The position numbers and the translations under genes were made by a program. The notes beneath the pieces are model-generated. The model worked only from the letters and a program-made list of their open reading frames with translations. It was not told where the DNA came from and ran no database searches. A stretch of DNA of 5,504 nucleotides from Halobacteriovoraceae bacterium (lineage in GTDB: Bacteria; Bdellovibrionota; Bacteriovoracia; Bacteriovoracales; Bacteriovoracaceae), in assembly GCA_018663815.1 (NCBI GenBank), contig JABJPQ010000361.1, positions 1 to 5,504 on the forward strand. The letters are read 5' to 3'. Shown here piece by piece: positions 1 through 4,902 of this stretch. The number at the start of each line of letters is the position of its first letter. The stretch's first letter is position 1.

Positions 1-64
1 CAAAAGAATAAAGATGTTGATATAAGGATTGCATCTTAGGAACTTAAAAAATAACTCAGGTTCC
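1..64 (-). terminator. possible weak terminator hairpins after the minus-strand gene
   Basis: Downstream of the stop of the small exported protein, the minus strand can form two weak hairpins. One uses GGAACCT (64-58) and a partner at 45-39, with one G-T wobble. The other uses AAGATG (37-32) with CATCTT (16-11), followed by the T-rich run TATTCTTTT. Neither has a GC-rich stem, so this is only a candidate. No coding sequence is supported in these bases. Confidence 0.22.
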
Positions 65-66
65 AA

Positions 67-417
67 CTATCCTAAAATTTTCCGTTTCACTGATTGATAT
101 AAGTCTAGAAACTCATCCTCGATTTCTTTTGCTTTACTAGGATCAAAAGGTTCAGGGATGTGCCCTCTGTTTGCTCTTTTAATTCCATTTGAAATCGCTT
201 CTCTTAATTCTGTAGATGTTATGTTTTGATTACTAAGTGCTGATTTCTTTTCCTGCAAGCAAGTATATTTTGGCAAAGCCACTTTTGTACTATTTAATTC
301 AACATATCTATGGCTATAAGCACATGCTTCAATATTTACTAAGTCTTGGGAACTACTAGTATGTGCAAATGATGAGTTGCTTACTAATAAAGCTAGATAC
401 ATAATACTTGTCTTCAT
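67..417 (-). CDS. small exported protein of unknown function (116 aa)
   Basis: I do not recognise this protein. Residues 1-18 look like a classical Sec signal peptide: K2, then a hydrophobic stretch around residues 5-12 (IMYLALLV), ending in SSFA, with likely signal peptidase I cleavage after A18. There is no lipobox cysteine, so a soluble periplasmic or secreted protein of about 98 residues is expected. The mature part has exactly two cysteines (C32 and C53), which could form a disulfide. Its C-terminal half is charged and probably helical (residues about 68-116, rich in K, E and R). The ATG start is supported by a GGAG ribosome-binding site at 424-427, six to seven bases upstream on the minus strand. 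It is transcribed away from the insertion sequence and the lipoprotein array, so no operon link is visible. Its upstream region (418-549) is very AT-rich; a TATAAA at 465-460 could be a -10 box, but no convincing -35 was found. Confidence 0.7.
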   Translation of the reverse strand: MKTSIMYLALLVSNSSFAHTSSSQDLVNIEACAYSHRYVELNSTKVALPKYTCLQEKKSALSNQNITSTELREAISNGIKRANRGHIPEPFDPSKAKEIEDEFLDLYQSVKRKILG

Positions 418-498
418 CGTATTCTCCGTTCATAGTTCAAATGAATATATTTCAACTTGTTTATATAAATTCTTTAGTTTTGAGAATATATTAAAAAG

Positions 499-518
499 TA
501 ACTCAGCGCGCAAATAAG
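499..518 (+). promoter_or_regulatory. degenerate copy of the lipoprotein-array upstream motif
   Basis: The stretch TAACTCAGCGCGCAAATAAG resembles the 19-bp motif found upstream of both lipoprotein transcription units (ATTACTCGTTGCGCATAAG at 2028-2046) if a two-base gap is allowed. Without the insertion sequence it would lie about 236 bp before the -24 element of the first lipoprotein gene. It may instead belong to the minus-strand gene, or be chance. Confidence 0.2.
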
Positions 519-538
519 AGATTGTAGTTATGTATTTC

Positions 539-550
539 TTACAGGGAAAA
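539..550. repeat. left arm of an inverted repeat split by the insertion sequence
   Basis: TTACAGGGAAAA here is complementary to the segment at 1919-1933 (TTTTTGGCCCTGTAA), apart from a two-base GG bulge. The insertion sequence and its flanking repeat lie between the arms. The arms also match the arms of the terminator at 4621-4649, so the pre-insertion site was probably a hairpin of the same type. Confidence 0.4.
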
Positions 551-553
551 CGA
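550..553. repeat. left copy of 4-bp target-site duplication (ACGA)
   Basis: ACGA abuts the outer end of the left terminal inverted repeat at 554. The same four bases follow the right inverted repeat at 1895-1898. The match is short, but it falls exactly at the boundaries set independently by the inverted repeats. Confidence 0.6.
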
Positions 554-579
554 ATTGACTCATAAGTTATGACACCGAA
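554..579 (+). repeat. left terminal inverted repeat of the insertion sequence
   Basis: It begins ATTGACTCATAA and continues to ATGACAC at 569-575. The reverse complement of the right end begins ATTAACTCATAA and also contains ATGACAC after a four-base (instead of three-base) spacer. The two ends thus share 11/12 and 7/7 bases in two blocks, the layout expected of a bipartite transposase-binding site. Confidence 0.75.
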
Positions 580-620
580 ACTGATTATCCGAGTTCAAGG
601 GTAGGAAAAAAAGAGCTCGT

Positions 621-644
621 TTAACTCACTAATAAGACACCAAG
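621..644 (+). repeat. inner subterminal copy of the terminal repeat
   Basis: TTAACTCACTAATAAGACAC (621-640) followed by CAAG repeats the pattern of the left end (TTGACTCATAA, then GACACC), 66 bp further in and in direct orientation. Its TAAGACAC core (633-640) also occurs inverted at 1864-1871 inside the right end. It may be a second transposase-binding site. It overlaps the predicted transposase promoter, which suggests possible self-repression. Confidence 0.5.
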
Positions 645-650
645 TAAAAT
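621..650 (+). promoter_or_regulatory. candidate sigma-70-type promoter of the transposase
   Basis: TTAACT (621-626) and TAAAAT (645-650) are 18 bases apart and about 40 bases before the transposase ATG at 688. Both are imperfect boxes in an AT-rich setting, so this is tentative. The -35 box lies within the inner terminal-repeat copy. Confidence 0.3.
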
Positions 651-687
651 TAAAGCTGCTTAAAGTATTAATTTCACGGAGGTATCA

Positions 688-1848
688 ATGAGAAACGAGC
701 TCAATTCTATGATTATTCAAAAATTTAAACCTGACTACAAAAAAGCTACTAAAAAAGAAAAATCACTAATTCTAAATCAGCTCCAAGAGTTAACTAAAAT
801 GGACAGAAAGCACTTAATCAAGCTCTTGAGAGGAAGACGAGCTGTGATGTACTCTGACACTCTTGGACGGCCAAAAACTTATTCAGAGGACATTTACCAG
901 CACATCAGCAAACTTCACAGTTTAATGGAGAGAATTTCTCCTAAGCGAATGAAAGAGGCCATTCCTCTTTGGCTTCCGTTTTATGAAATTCATTTTGGAT
1001 ACCTTGATCAAAAAATAAAAAAACAATTATTAAAAATTAGCAGCTCAACGATTGGAAGAATTTTAAAAGTGCTCAAAGATAGTTTACGAGGAAAAAGTAC
1101 GACTAAAGTTAATTATAAATTAAAAAGTTTGATACCACTTAAACGGCTAGATGAGGTTGTTACAGCTCCCGGAACGATTCAGGCAGATACGGTCGCTCAC
1201 TGTGGAACAAGTTTGTCTGGAAAATTTGTGAGTACATTAACAGTAACTGATATTTTTACCGGTTGGACTGAAAATCGTGCATGTTGGACCAAGGATTCAA
1301 GTGAGATAAAAAAACAAATAATTGATATTGAAAAAACGACACCAATTATTATGAAGTACTTCGATACTGACTGTGGCACGGAGTTTCTAAATTATCGAGT
1401 GATGAGACATCTTGAGAATAGACAACGGCCAATCAAGCTCCGAAAGGCAAGGCCCTACAAAAAAAACGATCAATGCTATGTTGAGCAAAAAAACCACACG
1501 CATGTAAGAAATATTTTTGGCTATGATCGGTTAGAGTCAGAATCACTTGTAGCTGTGATGAATAGAATTTATAAAAAATACTGGAATCCGCTCCATAATT
1601 ATTTTCTACCAACCTTTAAACTTGAGGAGAAAAAAAGAATTGGTTCAAAAATTCATAAAAAATTTGAAACACCAAAAACACCAGCTCAAAGGCTAATAGA
1701 TTCTAAGGGCTACTCAGGATATATGAAAAACAGAGTGAAGCATGAGTTAAGTGATCTTGATCCGATTGATTTAAAAATAAACCTAGAGAAAGAACTAAAG
1801 ATTTTTTACAAACTACTCGATTATGAAAGAAATAAACTAGCAGCTTAA
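688..1848 (+). CDS. DDE transposase (integrase-core, RNase H fold)
   Basis: A 386-aa transposase that would cut and join the ends of the surrounding insertion sequence. The N-terminal region (about residues 18-52, containing DRKHLIKLLRGRR) looks like a helix-turn-helix. A second one, SSSTIGRILK, falls around residues 117-126. The catalytic core follows. The first Asp is D167 in IQADTVAHCG. The second is D228 in FDTDCGTEF, where C229 replaces the asparagine common in the DNG form of this motif. The Glu is E266 in YVEQKNHTHVR, so the spacing is D-37-E. All three acidic residues are present, so the enzyme looks active. The basic stretch KARPYKKNDQ before E266 and the C-terminal lysine-rich tail are typical of this transposase group as I remember it. 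The ATG start is set by a strong GGAGG at 678-682, five bases upstream. The gene fills most of the element and is read towards the lipoprotein operon, so read-through is possible; no clear terminator follows it inside the element. The assignment to a DDE transposase is secure, the subfamily is not. Confidence 0.93.
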   Translation: MRNELNSMIIQKFKPDYKKATKKEKSLILNQLQELTKMDRKHLIKLLRGRRAVMYSDTLGRPKTYSEDIYQHISKLHSLMERISPKRMKEAIPLWLPFYEIHFGYLDQKIKKQLLKISSSTIGRILKVLKDSLRGKSTTKVNYKLKSLIPLKRLDEVVTAPGTIQADTVAHCGTSLSGKFVSTLTVTDIFTGWTENRACWTKDSSEIKKQIIDIEKTTPIIMKYFDTDCGTEFLNYRVMRHLENRQRPIKLRKARPYKKNDQCYVEQKNHTHVRNIFGYDRLESESLVAVMNRIYKKYWNPLHNYFLPTFKLEEKKRIGSKIHKKFETPKTPAQRLIDSKGYSGYMKNRVKHELSDLDPIDLKINLEKELKIFYKLLDYERNKLAA

Positions 1849-1868
1849 TAATTTCAACAGGCTGTGTC

Positions 1869-1894
1869 TTAGTGTCATCTATTTATGAGTTAAT
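1869..1894 (-). repeat. right terminal inverted repeat of the insertion sequence
   Basis: Read on the minus strand it starts ATTAACTCATAA and contains ATGACAC (1878-1872), mirroring the left end at 554-579. It begins 20 bases after the transposase stop codon and is followed directly by the ACGA duplication. Confidence 0.75.
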
Positions 1895-1898
1895 ACGA
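1895..1898. repeat. right copy of 4-bp target-site duplication (ACGA)
   Basis: Identical to bases 550-553 and directly adjacent to the right inverted repeat. The match does not extend further in either direction, so the duplication is four base pairs. Confidence 0.6.
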
Positions 1899-1917
1899 TT
1901 ATGAGACCAATTCCTGA

Positions 1918-1937
1918 CTTTTTGGCCCTGTAAAAAG
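1918..1937. repeat. terminator-like arm, partner of 539-550
   Basis: CTTTTTGGCCCTGTAAAAAG. Its reverse complement starts CTTTTTACAGGGCCAAAAAG, and the part ACAGGGCCAAAAAG matches ACAGGGCCAAAAG at 4619-4631 in the left arm of the operon terminator, apart from one A. It can also pair with 539-550 across the insertion sequence. No T-tract follows, so it is probably not a working terminator today. Confidence 0.4.
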
Positions 1938-1993
1938 TTTCAATGCTATTTTGGTACCATGCCCATATAAAATAAATTTTTGTATTTTTAAAT

Positions 1994-2046
1994 AACGCGA
2001 AAAGCAAAACCTTTAAAAATCAGTCAGATTACTCGTTGCGCATAAG
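1994..2046 (+). promoter_or_regulatory. candidate enhancer-binding-protein sites upstream of the lipoprotein operon
   Basis: Two elements are shared with the control region of the fourth lipoprotein gene. AACGCG lies at 1994-1999, and a 19-bp motif, ATTACTCGTTGCGCATAAG, at 2028-2046. The 19-bp motif matches 4748-4766 at 15 of 19 positions and begins exactly 52 bp before the -24 GG in both cases. AACGCG is 44 bp before the GCGCAT core here and 43 bp there. Relative to the predicted start site near 2105, the elements lie at about -110 and -77 to -59, a position usual for sigma-54 activator sites. Which activator binds cannot be told; none is encoded in the window. Confidence 0.6.
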
Positions 2047-2077
2047 TCTCTAAAATTACTGCGTGTTTTTTTCATTT

Positions 2078-2094
2078 TTGGCCTAAAAATTGCT
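2078..2094 (+). promoter_or_regulatory. sigma-54 (RpoN) promoter of the three-gene lipoprotein operon
   Basis: TTGGCCTAAAAATTGCT keeps the GG at -24 (2080-2081), the exact ten-base gap, and the GC at -12 (2092-2093) in TTGCT. Only the CAC after GG is changed, to CCT. The predicted start site is near 2105, giving a leader of about 43 nt. Confidence comes mainly from its positional match to the perfect promoter at 4798-4814 and the shared upstream motif. Confidence 0.68.
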
Positions 2095-2147
2095 CTTCCA
2101 TGTAAAAACTACACACCACAGATGGTTAGTAAAACAGAGGGGAAAAA

Positions 2148-2927
2148 ATGAAAGATTTAATCGTATTACTATTATTAATGACAGTTATCACTTCATGCAT
2201 GGATGATAATGACAATTCATCTAGCATTGATAATTATTTACACCGTGAACTAGCAAACGATTTTGTTGCTAACCTTAACTTAGATCCTGAGTTTGAGGTC
2301 GAAGTAATAAAGGCGAATACCAAAGTTCAAAATTATGTTGTGATTTATGATCCCTACACTGATTCCTACGATGCCATTAATCTTGGAAATTATGATCCTC
2401 AACTTGATAATGCTACTGATTATTATTTTAACTCCATCGATTCAAACTTTTTTGATCTCGATGTAAATCCTGGCTACTACGATGAATACATGTCTGGTGG
2501 AACAGTTTACTCGGACTGGATATCTCAATCGTACAGAGATCGTACGAGTGGACTCGTATTTGAAAAAACAAGTGCAACTCCTAAGGATCTTGCCAAAGTA
2601 GCTGCGCTAAAGGAAGTCGCAGTTATTAATAAGAAAGCCAACTTCTTATCTTCTGAGTTTGGACTTAGTCTAAATAGAGGGAAAGAAGTTGCGAGACTTG
2701 TTAATTACTGGAAAAAAGCTTCTAAAAAAGGCATGACCGACAATGAATACAATGCTTTTTCAACAGAACTACTAGGCTTCTCAATTACAGCGGGAAAAGT
2801 TGCGCTTAAAGCGGCTCTCACAGGAGATAATCAAGCGCTTGATGTATTAGTTCAAAATGCCGCTGAAACAAATAGCATCTCACCAGAGCATGCCTCAAAA
2901 CTAATGACTAAAGTTTTTGGCTTATAA
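2148..2927 (+). CDS. predicted lipoprotein, first paralog of the array (259 aa)
   Basis: Function unknown. Residues 1-17 form a lipoprotein signal peptide: K2, a leucine-rich core, and lipobox ITSC with the lipidated cysteine at C17. Position +2 is Met, so by the E. coli rule it would go to the outer membrane. A short acidic linker (DDNDNSS) follows. The family's constant N-terminal block covers about residues 32-83, including NYVVIYDPYTDSYDAIN. Next come a variable segment, about residues 100-128, and the constant helical C-terminal block, with ATPKDLAKVAALKEVA and the family ending ISPEHASKLMTKVFGL. It is the most divergent copy seen: it lacks the GNGNGAPG linker, and its variable segment is about 15 residues shorter than in the others. 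A strong AGAGGGG at 2136-2142 sets the ATG. It leads a co-oriented operon with the next two genes, under the sigma-54 promoter at 2078-2094. Confidence 0.88.
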   Translation: MKDLIVLLLLMTVITSCMDDNDNSSSIDNYLHRELANDFVANLNLDPEFEVEVIKANTKVQNYVVIYDPYTDSYDAINLGNYDPQLDNATDYYFNSIDSNFFDLDVNPGYYDEYMSGGTVYSDWISQSYRDRTSGLVFEKTSATPKDLAKVAALKEVAVINKKANFLSSEFGLSLNRGKEVARLVNYWKKASKKGMTDNEYNAFSTELLGFSITAGKVALKAALTGDNQALDVLVQNAAETNSISPEHASKLMTKVFGL

Positions 2928-2951
2928 ATCATTTATAATAAAGGAAGAAAT
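2928..2951 (+). promoter_or_regulatory. intercistronic gap with ribosome-binding site
   Basis: The 24-base gap holds AAGGAAG (2941-2947) four bases before the ATG at 2952. It has no room for a terminator or promoter, so the first two lipoprotein genes are co-transcribed. Confidence 0.6.
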
Positions 2952-3770
2952 ATGAAAAATTTATTATTACTAAGTTTACTCCTACTAAGTTTCTATGGCT
3001 GCAAAGATGAAGGAAACGGAAACGGTGCTCCTGGCTTTACCCATAATGAACTGGCAAAAGAATTCGTAAAAAATCTTAACCTTGATAATGAATTCAATGT
3101 TTCATTGGTTAGAAAAGACACCGATCAATCAAACTATATTGTTGTCTATGATCCACTTACCCAATCATATGATGCCATTAATATAGATAATTATGATCCT
3201 GCGAATAGCAATGCTAACGAGTACTATTATGATAATATCGGTAAGGCTTTTTTTGATCTTGATATTATTCCAGAGCATTCTGAGACGAGCGTTTACTGGA
3301 CAGATATTGGTACAGATGAGGACGGTTTTAGCATTTGGGGATACGAAGAATATACTCATTCTGTTCCTACTAAATACTATGATCGTTATTCAGGGTTCAT
3401 CTTTGAAAAAACGGCAGCAACTCCAAAAGATCTGGCTAAAGTAGCTGCACTTAAAGAAGTTGCAACATTAGAAAAATCAGCCCAATTTTTATCATCTGAG
3501 TTTGGACTAAGTCTGAACCGAGGAAAAGAAATCGCACGGCTTGCAGCTCATTGGAAAAAAGCATCAATGAAGGGCATGACAAATGCTGAGCAAGATTCTT
3601 TTTCAACAGAGCTATTAGGCTTTTCAATTACTGCTGGTAAGAAAGCTGCGAAAAAGTCTTTTGCTGGTGACTCATCAAGTTTAAAGCAACTCGTAAACGA
3701 TGCTGCTTCAAAAAATAGTATTTCACCTGAGCACGCTTCGAAATTAATGACGAGAGTTTTTGGACTTTAA
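2952..3770 (+). CDS. predicted lipoprotein, second paralog of the array (272 aa)
   Basis: Function unknown. The signal peptide is almost pure leucine and ends in FYGC with C17 as the likely lipidation site. The -3 Phe is unusual for a lipobox, but the paralogs put Cys at the same position. K at +2 suggests the outer membrane. The linker KDEGNGNGAPG (18-28) is flexible. The constant block covers about 31-83 (HNELAKEFVKNLNLD, then two YDP motifs at 66-68 and 81-83). Residues about 108-142 are variable and contain DEDG at 122-125. The C-terminal helical block spans about 147-230 (SGFIFEK, ATPKDLAKVAALKEVA, FLSSEFGLSLNRGKE, FSTELLGFSITAGK), and the family tail is at 255-272. It is the closest relative of the truncated fourth gene, with which it aligns without gaps over the first 200 residues. 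Spacing to the third gene is 15 bp. Confidence 0.9.
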   Translation: MKNLLLLSLLLLSFYGCKDEGNGNGAPGFTHNELAKEFVKNLNLDNEFNVSLVRKDTDQSNYIVVYDPLTQSYDAINIDNYDPANSNANEYYYDNIGKAFFDLDIIPEHSETSVYWTDIGTDEDGFSIWGYEEYTHSVPTKYYDRYSGFIFEKTAATPKDLAKVAALKEVATLEKSAQFLSSEFGLSLNRGKEIARLAAHWKKASMKGMTNAEQDSFSTELLGFSITAGKKAAKKSFAGDSSSLKQLVNDAASKNSISPEHASKLMTRVFGL

Positions 3771-3785
3771 CTCAAAGGAGAAGGG

Positions 3786-4613
3786 ATGAAAGTATTACTT
3801 TTAACTTTAATGACAATACTTAGTTTTATTGGCTGTGAAAATAAGCCATTTCCCGGTAACGGTGGAGGTGCTCCTGGCTATACTCACAATGAACTTGCAC
3901 AATCTTTTGTGACAAACCTTAACCTGGATGCAGAGTTTGACGTTTCATTAATTAAATCCACCACATTTAAATATAATTTTGTGGTGATTTATGATCCATA
4001 CACAGACTCTTATGAGGCAATTAATATTAATGATTATGACCCAGCGGTAAGTAACGCGTCTAATTATTACTACGATAGTGCTGATAAAAATTATTATAAT
4101 TTAGCCGTTATTCCTGGCCACTACGAAATTGATTTTAGACAAGTTAATGTTGGTTTCGATGAGTACGGATATCCCATAACTGAATACGAAACTTATAATA
4201 ACTGGGTCGATACAAGTTATAGGGATTCTTATACTGGCTTTGTCTTTGAAAAGATTGCTGCAACTCCAAAAGATCTTGCAAAAGTAGCAGCACTAAAAGA
4301 GGTAGCAGTACTTGATAAAAAAGCAAAATTTCTTGCAGCAAACTTTGGTTTGAGTCTTGACCGAGGAGATGAAGTTGCAAGACTTGCTGCTCACTGGAAA
4401 AAATCTTCTATAAAAGGCATGACTCATGCTGAACAAGATTCTTTTTCAACAGAACTATTAGGGTTTTCAATTACTGCAGGTAAGGCCGTTGCTAAACAAG
4501 CAACTGAGGGTAACTTTTCAGGTGTTCAAGACCTGGTAGACCAAGCTGCGAAGGTCAACGGAATTACTCCAGAGCACGCAACAAAATTAATGACAAAAGT
4601 TTTTGGACTTTAG
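3786..4613 (+). CDS. predicted lipoprotein, third paralog of the array (275 aa)
   Basis: Function unknown; same family and architecture as its neighbours. Lipoprotein signal peptide with lipobox FIGC and C17; Glu at +2 does not signal inner-membrane retention by the E. coli rule. The linker is ENKPFPGNGGGAPG. The constant N-terminal block contains NELAQSFVTNLNLDAEF and YDPYTDSYEAIN. The variable segment (about residues 111-145) is rich in Tyr, Asp and Glu and carries DEYG where the second and fourth copies have DEDG and DSDG. The helical block has ATPKDLAKVAALKEVA and FSTELLGFSITAGK, and the protein ends in ITPEHATKLMTKVFGL. The ATG follows AAAGGAG (3774-3780) by five bases, 15 bases after the previous stop. 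It is last in the operon: an intrinsic terminator starts seven bases after its stop codon. Confidence 0.9.
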   Translation: MKVLLLTLMTILSFIGCENKPFPGNGGGAPGYTHNELAQSFVTNLNLDAEFDVSLIKSTTFKYNFVVIYDPYTDSYEAININDYDPAVSNASNYYYDSADKNYYNLAVIPGHYEIDFRQVNVGFDEYGYPITEYETYNNWVDTSYRDSYTGFVFEKIAATPKDLAKVAALKEVAVLDKKAKFLAANFGLSLDRGDEVARLAAHWKKSSIKGMTHAEQDSFSTELLGFSITAGKAVAKQATEGNFSGVQDLVDQAAKVNGITPEHATKLMTKVFGL

Positions 4614-4620
4614 AAAAGAC

Positions 4621-4656
4621 AGGGCCAAAAGATCTGATATTTTGGCCCTAGTTTTT
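4621..4656 (+). terminator. intrinsic terminator of the three-gene lipoprotein operon
   Basis: AGGGCCAAAA (4621-4630) pairs perfectly with TTTTGGCCCT (4640-4649) around a nine-base loop, followed by AG and five T residues (4652-4656). The A-rich left flank (AGAAAAG) could give some activity on the other strand. Its arms resemble the hairpin remnants flanking the insertion sequence (539-550 and 1918-1937). Confidence 0.88.
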
Positions 4657-4714
4657 AGCTCGGAGCAACTTTGCTACCAGAAATTTTTCAATGGATAAAT
4701 TAAACTCCAAAGCC

Positions 4715-4766
4715 AACGCGCAACACCAACTCAATAGAAACAACGACATTACACGTAGCGCATTTG
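4715..4766 (+). promoter_or_regulatory. candidate enhancer-binding-protein sites upstream of the fourth lipoprotein gene
   Basis: AACGCG (4715-4720) and ATTACACGTAGCGCATTTG (4748-4766) match the elements at 1994-1999 and 2028-2046. The 19-bp motif starts 52 bp before the -24 GG, exactly as in the first unit. The reverse complement of the first element (GTTGCGCGTT) resembles the core of the second, so the pair may be inverted sites for one activator. The surrounding intergenic sequence is otherwise not alike in the two regions, which makes the matching spacing meaningful. Confidence 0.6.
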
Positions 4767-4797
4767 AGAAATAAAAATAACTCTTCTTTTTACAAGT

Positions 4798-4814
4798 TTG
4801 GCACTCAACTTGCT
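4798..4814 (+). promoter_or_regulatory. sigma-54 (RpoN) promoter of the fourth lipoprotein gene
   Basis: TTGGCACTCAACTTGCT fits the sigma-54 consensus TGGCAC-N5-TTGCW without a mismatch. GG is at 4800-4801, followed by exactly ten bases and GC at 4812-4813. The predicted start site is near 4825, giving a leader of about 78 nt, in which ACTCA (4832-4836) could pair weakly with TGAGT (4845-4849). Such promoters need an ATP-dependent activator bound upstream. Confidence 0.87.
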
Positions 4815-4902
4815 TTAACTATAAAAAATACACTCATACGGATTTGAGTTCAAAAACATACTTTAATTTTATGTTAAATGAAAAATAATTTAGGGGAGAG
4901 AA

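Larger units (their letters stand above)
554..1894 (+). mobile_element. complete insertion sequence, about 1341 bp, IS481-like/ISNCY-type DDE transposase
   Basis: A single-gene insertion sequence. Terminal inverted repeats (554-579 and 1869-1894) enclose one intact DDE transposase gene and no passenger gene. ACGA direct repeats flank it on both sides. An extra inner copy of the terminal repeat lies at 621-644 in the same orientation as the left end, between the left terminus and the gene. The open frame is intact and the ends are well preserved, so the element may still be mobile or have arrived fairly recently. It lies between the minus-strand exported protein and the control region of the lipoprotein operon, and leaves the predicted sigma-54 promoter and its upstream motifs (1994-2094) intact. 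The family name is inferred from the protein only; comparison with ISfinder would settle it. Confidence 0.8.

Noticed and set aside
418..538. Remnant of a lipoprotein gene to the left of the insertion sequence
   Set aside because: No frame there gives the family tail (PEHAxKLMTxVFGL) or any other conserved block; the stretch is AT-rich intergenic DNA.
1197..1379. Minus-strand open frame of 60 codons inside the transposase gene
   Set aside because: It lies wholly opposite a well-supported DDE transposase, covers its catalytic core and has no recognisable features.
1951..1966. TTGGTAC as another sigma-54 -24 element
   Set aside because: Ten bases after the GG there is AT instead of GC, so the essential -12 element is missing.
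3165..3444. Overlapping open frames on both strands within the second lipoprotein gene
   Set aside because: They lie within the variable part of a clear family member; their hydrophobic translations are by-products of AT-rich Tyr/Asp/Asn codons in other frames.
4144..4380. Minus-strand open frame of 78 codons opposite the third lipoprotein gene
   Set aside because: Leucine- and glutamine-rich antisense shadow of the conserved helical block, with no family similarity.
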